A DNA stretch of 7,117 nucleotides from Chloroflexota bacterium (lineage in GTDB: Bacteria; Chloroflexota; Anaerolineae; B4-G1): contig JAUVSX010000155.1 in assembly GCA_030596915.1 (NCBI GenBank), forward strand, positions 1 to 7,117, in the 5' to 3' direction. A program made the translations under genes and the position numbers. Under the pieces are notes generated by a model. The model made no database searches. It saw nothing but the letters and a program-made list of their open reading frames with translations, and was not told the DNA's origin. This document shows, piece by piece, positions 1 through 5,475 of this stretch (positions are counted from its first letter, which is position 1; the number at the start of each line of letters is the position of its first letter).

Positions 1-47
1 CAGAATCGACCGGTTCCTGGGGCGAGAGGGTTTGGCCCAGGGATGAC

Positions 48-81
48 ACCCGGCCCGGACTATTGCCGGGGCCCGGAGGGT
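48..81. other. GC-rich hairpin upstream of the DUF4332 gene
   Basis: An interrupted inverted repeat can be folded by eye. ACCC at 48-51 pairs with GGGT at 78-81, GG at 52-53 with CC at 72-73, and CCCGG at 54-58 with CCGGG at 66-70. This leaves a bulged G at 71, a small internal bulge at 74-77 and a 7-base loop at 59-65, giving 11 mostly G-C pairs. No T-run follows, so it is not a classic intrinsic terminator. It could end a gene left of the window or form part of the leader of the gene starting at 139. Bases 1-47 show no recognisable feature. Confidence 0.4.
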
Positions 82-126
82 AGCTACGGGGCGTCTGGTT
101 GGCTGGCAGCATCAGGCACGGTATTC

Positions 127-132
127 AAGGAG
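127..132 (+). promoter_or_regulatory. Shine-Dalgarno site deciding the DUF4332 start
   Basis: AAGGAG lies 6 bases before the ATG at 139 and 3 bases before the ATG at 136. The 6-base spacing favours 139. The reading frame stays open back to an ATG at 43, but that codon sits beside the hairpin at 48-81, has no comparable ribosome site, and would add 32 residues that do not look like the family. Confidence 0.75.
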
Positions 133-138
133 AACATG

Positions 139-543
139 ATGGCCAAGATAATCGACATCGAGGGTATTGGCGAGGTCTATACCGAGAAACTAGCGGGCAT
201 CGGCATCACGACGACGCAGGCGTTGCTGAAGAGGGGCTCGACTCCCAAAGGGCGCCAGGAGATCGCGGAGTCGGGTGACATCAGCGGGAAGCTGGTTCTC
301 GAGTGGGTCAACCGCGCGGACCTCTTCCGCATCAAGGGCGTGGCCGAGGAATACTCGGACCTGCTCGAGGTCGCGGGGGTCGACACTGTTCCAGAGCTGG
401 CACAGCGCAACCCAGAGAACCTCTACAACGCACTGGCGGAGGCCAATGCGGCGAAGAAGGTCGTGCGGCGGCTGCCGAGCAAGGCGCAGGTCGCCGACTG
501 GGTTGCACAGGCCAAGGACCTCCCTCGCGAGATCACGTACTAG
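139..543 (+). CDS. DUF4332 domain-containing protein (helix-hairpin-helix-like)
   Basis: A complete 134-residue protein matching the small stand-alone DUF4332 family as I know it, over nearly its full length. Two helix-hairpin-helix-like segments are visible. The first covers residues 6-30 with the core IEGIGEVYTEKLAGIGI. The second covers residues 62-88 with the core IKGVAEEYSDLLEVAGV. Between them is a basic helical stretch (TPKGRQEIAE, then KLVLEWVNRADLF), and the tail carries the typical VVRRLPS motif near residues 108-114 and ends LPREITY. Gly-hydrophobic-Gly turns of this kind are used in other proteins for non-specific DNA or protein contacts, but the role of this family is not established to my knowledge. 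There is no signal peptide or membrane segment, so it is probably cytoplasmic. It stands alone: the next gene begins about 170 bases downstream, after a possible terminator. The start at 139 is set by the AAGGAG site. Confidence 0.9.
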   Translation: MAKIIDIEGIGEVYTEKLAGIGITTTQALLKRGSTPKGRQEIAESGDISGKLVLEWVNRADLFRIKGVAEEYSDLLEVAGVDTVPELAQRNPENLYNALAEANAAKKVVRRLPSKAQVADWVAQAKDLPREITY

Positions 544-590
544 CGACCTGCTCGCAGCCAGACAATGCTCGCCTCCTGGCCGCCGACCAG

Positions 591-627
591 GGGGCATCGC
601 CGCCTGACGTGCATCGGCGGCCCCTTT
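591..627 (+). terminator. Possible intrinsic terminator after the DUF4332 gene
   Basis: A GC-rich stem lies 47 bases past the stop codon. GCCGCC at 599-604 pairs with GGCGGC at 616-621, and GGG at 591-593 pairs with CCC at 622-624 across a 5-base bulge at 594-598. The loop is 605-615, and the stem is followed by TTT at 625-627. The T-run is short, so efficiency is uncertain. A smaller perfect hairpin (GACGC/GCGTC, 658-670) follows before the sulfatase gene. Confidence 0.4.
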
Positions 628-714
628 CCGCGCAAAGACGCGTCGGCGCAATGACCCGACGCTCAGCGTCCCTCCTGCGCCGTGGGTTCGATGCGCCATC
701 GTGTGGCATGTGCT

Positions 715-2199
715 ATGAATCGCGAACGCCCCAACATCATCCTCATCATCACGGACCAACAGCGCTTCGACACCATCCGAGCGCTGGGGTTCCCCTACGT
801 GGATACGCCTCATCTGGACCGATTGGTCGACGAGGGGGTATCATTCAGCAACTGTTTCATCACCGCACCCTCGTGCGTGCCCTCGCGGGCAAGCCTGTTC
901 ACGGGCTACTATCCGCACACGACAGGCATCCTGCGGAATGCCGATACCTGGCGCCATTCGTGGGTGGAGCGGCTTGCGGCGACCGGCTACACCTGTGTCA
1001 ACGTCGGCAAGATGCACACCTTCCCCTTCGAGACGCCGCTGGGCTTCCACGAGCGGTACGTCGTCGAGAACAAGGATCGCTATCTGGAAGGGCGCTACTA
1101 CTTCGATGAGTGGGACAAGGGACTGCGGGCGAGGGGCCTGGTCAAGCAGCAGCGAGAACTGTATCGTCAACGGCCCGACTACGGGGAGAGGCTGGGGGCG
1201 TTCGAGTGGGAGCTGCCCGAAGACACGCACGCCGATGTGTTCGTTGGGAACCTGGCGACGTGGTGGATCGAGACCAAGCCCGCGCCGGAACAGCCCCTCT
1301 TCCTGCAGATTGGATTCCCAGGTCCCCATCCGCCGTATGATCCCATCCCCCGATATGCCGAGCCGTATATGGCGCGAGACTTGCCCCTGCCACAGGTGAC
1401 GGAGGAGGAGCTTCAGGGCCAGCCGCCGCCCTTCCTCGCCATGCGCCAGCACAATTCAGAAGTGGACCACGATTCGATTGTCTACGATCTGACGCCGACG
1501 CGGGAGCAACAGCATCGGCAGCGCGCCTACTACTTGGCCAACGTGACCATGATCGACGAACAGGTCGGCCAGATACTGCAGGCGTTGGACGCCAGGGGGT
1601 ATCTGGAGGATGCGGTCGTGATGTTCACATCAGATCACGGCGACGCGCTGGGCGACCACGGGCACAGTCAGAAGTGGACGATGTATGACATTGTCACTCG
1701 CGTGCCGCTCATTGTCTGGGCCCCGGGGCGCTTCCTCGGCGGGAGGCGGATTGACGGGATGTGCCAGATGATGGACGTTGGGCCGGCGATCCTCGAGTTG
1801 GCCGGAGTGGACCTCCCGCCGTCGATGGAGGCGGAGTCCATCCTCCCTGCGCTACTGGGCGAGGCTCTCCCCCCCTGCGCCAAGCCACCGTCCACCGGGG
1901 CGTCCCAGCACGCAGCCTGGCCAGGCCGGGACTACGTATTCGCCGAGCACTGCCGCGACGGCATCCTACGGGAGACCGAGTACGTGACGATGGTCCGCAG
2001 CCCGGAGTGGAAGCTGGTCCACTTCCTGGACGAGCCCTTTGGCCAACTGTTCGACCTGGTCAGGGATCCCAGGGAGGTGGAGAACCTGTGGGACAGCCCC
2101 GCCGCTGGCAGCGTGAAGCAAGCGCTGCTGGATGTGCTGCGGGAATGGCGGATTCGCAGCGCGTACCGAACTCGCGCTTGGGCGCAGGATTGGCGATGA
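715..2199 (+). CDS. Sulfatase, cysteine-type formylglycine-dependent family (arylsulfatase/choline-sulfatase-like)
   Basis: A 494-residue hydrolase of the alkaline-phosphatase-like sulfatase family, which cleaves sulfate esters with a calcium ion and a formylglycine nucleophile. Residues 5-20 carry the N-terminal metal motif (PNIILIITDQQR, with D14 and Q15). The nucleophile signature CVPSR begins at C54 and continues RASLFTGYYPHTTGI. Further conserved features are GKMH with K99 and H101, GPHPPYDP with H205, and the second metal motif TSDHG with D307 and H308, followed by K320. The C-terminal end has the usual LFDLVRDPREVENLW segment. C54 must be oxidised by a maturase (FGE or anSME); none is encoded here. 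No signal peptide is visible, which suggests a cytoplasmic enzyme. The start is uncertain: in-frame GTG 682, ATG 691 and ATG 715 all lack a good Shine-Dalgarno. I chose 715 because family members begin only a few residues before PNII. The substrate cannot be inferred, and a phosphonate or phosphate ester hydrolase in the same superfamily is a less likely alternative. Confidence 0.9.
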   Translation: MNRERPNIILIITDQQRFDTIRALGFPYVDTPHLDRLVDEGVSFSNCFITAPSCVPSRASLFTGYYPHTTGILRNADTWRHSWVERLAATGYTCVNVGKMHTFPFETPLGFHERYVVENKDRYLEGRYYFDEWDKGLRARGLVKQQRELYRQRPDYGERLGAFEWELPEDTHADVFVGNLATWWIETKPAPEQPLFLQIGFPGPHPPYDPIPRYAEPYMARDLPLPQVTEEELQGQPPPFLAMRQHNSEVDHDSIVYDLTPTREQQHRQRAYYLANVTMIDEQVGQILQALDARGYLEDAVVMFTSDHGDALGDHGHSQKWTMYDIVTRVPLIVWAPGRFLGGRRIDGMCQMMDVGPAILELAGVDLPPSMEAESILPALLGEALPPCAKPPSTGASQHAAWPGRDYVFAEHCRDGILRETEYVTMVRSPEWKLVHFLDEPFGQLFDLVRDPREVENLWDSPAAGSVKQALLDVLREWRIRSAYRTRAWAQDWR

Positions 2200-2218
2200 C
2201 GGCTGGGGCAGCACTCCT

Positions 2219-2282
2219 CACCACTGAGACACTGAGGACACGGAGAAAAGGCAATCTCCGTGGTCTCTGTGCCTCTGTGGTG
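2219..2282. repeat. Imperfect palindromic intergenic repeat with period of about 8 bases
   Basis: Arms 2219-2246 and 2255-2282 match as an inverted repeat at 23 of 28 positions, and one of the five mismatches is a G-T wobble. The 8-base loop is 2247-2254. Each arm is itself built from short units: the left arm has CACTGAGA (2222-2229), CACTGAGGA (2230-2238) and CACGGAGA (2239-2246). From memory, sequences of this type recur between genes in many bacteria of several phyla and produce spurious peptides containing HRGTETTE, which is what the minus strand would encode here. The element begins 19 bases past the sulfatase stop and ends 20 bases before the ftsK start. It may be a non-autonomous mobile or slippage-generated repeat, and as RNA it could act as a terminator-like hairpin. 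Confidence 0.8.
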
Positions 2283-2302
2283 GAACCCCTGCACTTTTCC
2301 TC

Positions 2303-4543
2303 ATGACCAAACGACGAACGACGCGGCGATCGAGCAGGCGCAAGAAGAGGAAACTCCCTCGAATCGAACTCACCCGCGACCAGCAGTTGGACATCGTCGG
2401 GTACGTGCTGCTGGCCATCGCGGGTCTAACGCTGCTGAGCTTCTTGTCTGCCAGTCACGGCGTGATCCCGGGCTGGTGGCTGGGAGTCCTGCGGCAAGCA
2501 TTCGGCTGGGGAGCGTACCTGACACCGCTGCTCGTGGGCGCGGCAGGGCTCTGGCTCGTGCTGCGCGACTTCGGCGACCGGATGCCGCGCCCTACCATCG
2601 CGCAGGTGGCAGGAGGACTGCTGCTCTACGTGGCGATGCTGGCGACGATGCACCTTGTTTCGGCGTGGATTCAGTACCGGGGAGACTTGAACGCTACTGC
2701 GCAGGCGGGGGACGGTGGCGGGTACGCAGGCGGCGCTCGGGCCGGGCTGATGCTGCGAGGTCTGGGCCGCGTGGGGGTGGGCGTTGCTCTGGCAACATGG
2801 TGGCTCATCGCTGCTATGCTTGTATCAGGGGCTCACATCAAGGATCTCGTGCAACTGGCGAATCGGCAATGGGAGCGGGTGCGCCCTCACGTTGATCGCG
2901 CGGTGCAGGGGGTCAGTGGTTGCGGAGGGCGCCAGGCGCAGCGCGGCAAGCGGCCACCTGATGCAGCGCCGGCCAAGGGCGCCCCCCGCGCCCCTCGCGG
3001 CGCGCCGCGCCAGGCGGTGGCGCCTGTCGGCGCATCTGCGGGCCCGCCCTCAACTCACGTCATTGGCGGAGGGCAGGTGTGGCGAGTCCCGGCAGTTGGC
3101 GACATGCTCGAGCCTGGCGAGGATCAGGACTTCAGCGCCGACGTTCTGCGCCACCAGGCGCGGACTATCGAGGAGACGCTGCGCAGCTTGGGGCTTCCGG
3201 TGAGGGTGATGGAGATCAATCGCGGCCCCGTCGTCACGCAGTTCGGTATCGAGCCGCTAACGATCACGAGCTCGAGTGGTAGGGAGACAAAGGTCAAGGT
3301 CAGTCGCATCGCGGCAACGGCAAAGGACCTGGCGCTGGCGATGGAGGCCAGGACGCTGCGCATTGAGGCGCCGATCCCCGGGAAGTCTCTCGTCGGGATA
3401 GAGGTGCCCAACCCGGAGGTCTCGGTCGTCGCGCTGCGGGACGTGATGGAGTCGGAAGCCTTTGCGAAGATGGAATCGCCACTCCGGCTGGCGCTGGGTC
3501 ATAACGTCTCGGGACAAGCCGCCGTTGCCGACCTGACGGGCATGCCCCACCTGCTCATCGCGGGCACGACGGGGTCGGGCAAGTCTGTCTGTCTAAACGC
3601 GATCATCGCTGCCCTTCTCCTGCAGCGCTCCCCGGACGAGCTGAAACTCCTGCTGGTGGATCCCAAGCGGGTGGAGCTGACCGGATATGCGGGGATCCCT
3701 CATCTCCTATCCAAGGTCGTCGTCGAGATGGATCGTGTCGCGAGCACGTTCCAGTGGCTGCTGCGCGAGATGGACGGCCGTTATCGCCGGTTCTCGGAAG
3801 CGCGCGCCACGAACATCCGTGACTACAACGAACGGGTGGTGCCTGAGACGGGGGCGCAGCCGCTGCCCTACATCATCGTCATCGTGGATGAGCTGGCCGA
3901 TGTGATGATGATGTCGCCTCAGGAAACGGAGCGAGCTATCTGTCGCATCGCGCAGATGGCCCGGGCGACGGGCATTCACCTGATCGTCGCCACGCAACGC
4001 CCGAGCGTCGATGTCGTCACCGGTCTGATCAAGGCCAATTTCCCCGCGCGCATTGCCTTCAACGTGGCCTCGACGGTTGACTCGCGCGTGATCCTCGATC
4101 TGCCCGGCGCGGAGCAACTGCTGGGGAGCGGCGACATGCTCTTCCTCCGGCCCGACCGTCCCAACCCGCTCCGACTGCAGGGGGCCTGGGTCTCTGACGG
4201 GGAGCTGCGCCGCCTGGTGAACTACTGGAAACACCAGGCGCGATCGGAGGCGATATCGGCGGACAAGCCGGTCCAGCAGCCCCTCTGGGAGGACATGGTC
4301 GAGGCGAGACCTGTGCGGGAGTACGCGGATAAACTGCTGCCCGAGGTGATCGGTGTTGTGCTGAACGAGCAGCGGGCCTCGATCTCCCTGCTTCAACGCA
4401 AGCTACGCATCGGATACACTCGGTCAGCGCGGATCATGGTCATCCTGGAGCAGGAAGGCGTGGTTGGCCCGCCACAAACTGGAGGCAAAGCACGCGAGGT
4501 GTTCCCCGGGGCGGCGCGCGCGCTGCTGGAGAGCGGGGAGTGA
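2303..4543 (+). CDS. ftsK: DNA translocase FtsK/SpoIIIE
   Basis: A 746-residue membrane-anchored, ATP-driven DNA pump that moves chromosome ends through the closing septum and activates dimer resolution. A very basic N-terminus (residues 1-20) precedes four hydrophobic segments near 31-48, 68-88, 98-119 and 157-176, the usual FtsK anchor. A short Ala/Pro/Arg-rich linker covers about 180-255. The alpha domain follows from about 257 (VGDMLEPGEDQDFS, then MEINRGPVVTQFGIEP). The motor core has Walker A GTTGSGKS at 421-428 with K427, VDPKRVELTGY, Walker B VIVDELAD with D529 and E530, and ATQRPSVDVVTGLIKANFPA. Residues 676-740 form the winged-helix gamma domain that reads polarity sequences on DNA (ISLLQRKLRIGYTRSARIM). 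The linker is short compared with enterobacterial FtsK, as in many other phyla. The ATG at 2303 has no clear Shine-Dalgarno and directly follows the palindromic repeat. The gene converges on the two-component operon. Confidence 0.96.
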   Translation: MTKRRTTRRSSRRKKRKLPRIELTRDQQLDIVGYVLLAIAGLTLLSFLSASHGVIPGWWLGVLRQAFGWGAYLTPLLVGAAGLWLVLRDFGDRMPRPTIAQVAGGLLLYVAMLATMHLVSAWIQYRGDLNATAQAGDGGGYAGGARAGLMLRGLGRVGVGVALATWWLIAAMLVSGAHIKDLVQLANRQWERVRPHVDRAVQGVSGCGGRQAQRGKRPPDAAPAKGAPRAPRGAPRQAVAPVGASAGPPSTHVIGGGQVWRVPAVGDMLEPGEDQDFSADVLRHQARTIEETLRSLGLPVRVMEINRGPVVTQFGIEPLTITSSSGRETKVKVSRIAATAKDLALAMEARTLRIEAPIPGKSLVGIEVPNPEVSVVALRDVMESEAFAKMESPLRLALGHNVSGQAAVADLTGMPHLLIAGTTGSGKSVCLNAIIAALLLQRSPDELKLLLVDPKRVELTGYAGIPHLLSKVVVEMDRVASTFQWLLREMDGRYRRFSEARATNIRDYNERVVPETGAQPLPYIIVIVDELADVMMMSPQETERAICRIAQMARATGIHLIVATQRPSVDVVTGLIKANFPARIAFNVASTVDSRVILDLPGAEQLLGSGDMLFLRPDRPNPLRLQGAWVSDGELRRLVNYWKHQARSEAISADKPVQQPLWEDMVEARPVREYADKLLPEVIGVVLNEQRASISLLQRKLRIGYTRSARIMVILEQEGVVGPPQTGGKAREVFPGAARALLESGE

Positions 4544-4567
4544 GCGAATCAGCGAATCCGCGAGTCG
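4544..4567. repeat. Three-unit period-8 tandem repeat at the ftsK stop codon
   Basis: Three 8-base units follow the TGA stop with no gap: GCGAATCA (4544-4551), GCGAATCC (4552-4559) and GCGAGTCG (4560-4567). Units 1 and 2 differ only in the last base, and unit 3 differs from unit 2 at two positions. The GCGAATC core is unrelated to the repeat at 2219-2282. From memory, similar strings occur between genes in other GC-rich bacteria, but I cannot check that here. Confidence 0.65.
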
Positions 4568-4680
4568 CGTCGCCTCGTCGAGTACGGATGGGTTGAGGAG
4601 TACACCAGATGGCCTCGAACCTGGGTAATCTGCGGACGCCTCGACCACTGTCCTCGGGAAGGTTGCTACGAGCGCCATCC

Positions 4681-4716
4681 GGTTGGTGATCAACCTCTCG
4701 CGCAACGCGGGAGAGG
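4681..4716. terminator. Two adjacent hairpins in the convergent gap (possible bidirectional terminator)
   Basis: GGTTG at 4681-4685 pairs perfectly with CAACC at 4691-4695 around a 5-base loop. An overlapping second stem pairs CCTCTC at 4694-4699 with GAGAGG at 4711-4716 and GCG at 4700-4702 with CGC at 4706-4708, with a 2-base bulge at 4709-4710. Both sit between the converging ftsK and response regulator genes, where terminators are needed. There is no T-tract on either strand, so the call is weak. Apart from these and the two tandem repeats, I see nothing in 4544-4821. Confidence 0.25.
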
Positions 4717-4745
4717 CGCATCTACGGATAGGTTCTGGACCTTCC

Positions 4746-4769
4746 CTTGGCGCCTTTGCGACTTGGCGT
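4746..4769. repeat. Second period-8 tandem repeat in the convergent gap
   Basis: Three 8-base units run in tandem: CTTGGCGC (4746-4753), CTTTGCGA (4754-4761) and CTTGGCGT (4762-4769). On the minus strand the consensus reads nCGCCAAG. From memory, ACGCCAAG/ACGCAAAG strings of this kind are another common intergenic micro-repeat in diverse bacteria, often with an opposing arm nearby. I see no convincing opposing arm here, so this may be a half or decayed copy. Confidence 0.6.
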
Positions 4770-4821
4770 GAGACTGGTCCGGGTCTGTGCTTCCGTTGTG
4801 CGACCGCGTTGGGGGTTCGTC

Positions 4822-5475
4822 CTACTCGTCGACCGAAATCAGCCCCGTGCGGATGGCGAAGCGCACCAGCCCCGCGATGTCGTGGATATCGAGCCGCTCC
4901 ATCAATTGCGTCCGGTGGGTCTCGGCGGTCTTCACGCTGACGCCCAACGTCTGCGCAATCTCCCTCGTCGTGTGCCCCTCGGCGATCAACTGCAACACCT
5001 CCCGCTGGCGCGGGGTCAGGGTCTCGAGCGGCGTGTGTCCCTCACTGACGCGACGGACGTACTCCTCGATCACGTGGCGTGATACAGGCGGGCTGAGGTA
5101 GGTGTCACCCCGGGCGACGGCCGTCAGAGCGAATTCGAGCTCGGCGGGATCGGCGTCCTTCAGCAGGTAGCCCACCGCCCCGGCCTGGAGCGCCCTCAGG
5201 ACGTACTCCTCGTTGGTGTGCATCGAGAGCATGATCACCCGCACGGAGGGGAACTCGTCGGCGACGCGGGCTGCCGCCTCCAGGCCGTTCAGTTCCGGCA
5301 TCGAGATATCCATGAACACGATGTCAGGCTGGTGGGTCCGGATCAGGCGCAGCGCTTCGCGGCCGTTGTCCGCTTCCGCGACGACGCGCACGCCCGGGAA
5401 GGTCTCCAGCAGGGTGCGGAAGCCCGCTCGCACGAGCGCATGGTCATCGGCCAGGAGGACGCGCGTCGGCCTCAT
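4822..5475 (-). CDS. NarL/FixJ-family response regulator (REC + LuxR-type HTH)
   Basis: A 217-residue transcription regulator that is phosphorylated by its partner kinase and then binds DNA. The receiver domain covers about 3-120, with the acidic pair D10/D11, phosphoacceptor D56 in VFMDISMPELNG, switch S84 in MLSMH, and K106 in GYLLKD; all the usual residues are present. The LuxR-type helix-turn-helix covers about 150-213 (LTPRQREVLQLIAEGHTTREIA, then LGVSVKTAETHR). The ATG at 5475 is preferred over an in-frame ATG at 5529 because the receiver fold begins at once, a strong AGGAGGT site lies 6 bases upstream, and the longer version would run into the kinase gene. Its ATG overlaps the kinase stop as ATGA, implying translational coupling and one operon. 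Target genes cannot be identified; the family often controls its own operon or neighbours. Confidence 0.96.
   Translation of the reverse strand: MRPTRVLLADDHALVRAGFRTLLETFPGVRVVAEADNGREALRLIRTHQPDIVFMDISMPELNGLEAAARVADEFPSVRVIMLSMHTNEEYVLRALQAGAVGYLLKDADPAELEFALTAVARGDTYLSPPVSRHVIEEYVRRVSEGHTPLETLTPRQREVLQLIAEGHTTREIAQTLGVSVKTAETHRTQLMERLDIHDIAGLVRFAIRTGLISVDE

Noticed and set aside
99..127. TTGGCT and TATTCA with 17-base spacing as a sigma-70-like promoter
   Set aside because: The match is poor, and a transcript from it would begin at or inside the ribosome site of the gene at 139.
43..138. N-terminal extension of the DUF4332 gene to an ATG at 43
   Set aside because: The added residues are Gly/Pro-rich and unlike the family, the codon is beside a strong hairpin, and the good ribosome site is at 127-132.
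190..813. 207-residue minus-strand open frame
   Set aside because: It is antisense to the DUF4332 and sulfatase genes, Arg-rich and of no recognisable family; long shadow frames are expected at this GC content.
303..1109. 268-residue plus-strand open frame
   Set aside because: It runs out of frame across two well-supported genes and the terminator region, with low-complexity composition.
1932..2294. Minus-strand small protein containing an HRGTETTE-like segment
   Set aside because: This is the familiar artefact of translating the palindromic repeat; the rest is antisense to the sulfatase.
3707..4396. 229-residue minus-strand open frame opposite ftsK
   Set aside because: It mirrors the codons of the conserved FtsK motor; His/Arg-rich composition is typical of an antisense shadow.
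715..4543. Sulfatase and ftsK as one functional operon
   Set aside because: They are co-directional but separated by 103 bases containing a large palindrome, and no known pathway joins them.
4424..4721. Two 93-residue minus-strand frames in the convergent gap
   Set aside because: They overlap the ftsK 3' end and the tandem repeat, and have no family resemblance or convincing ribosome site.
2219..4769. CRISPR array or direct-repeat/spacer structure
   Set aside because: The repeats are short, contiguous units with no spacers of constant length and no cas genes nearby.
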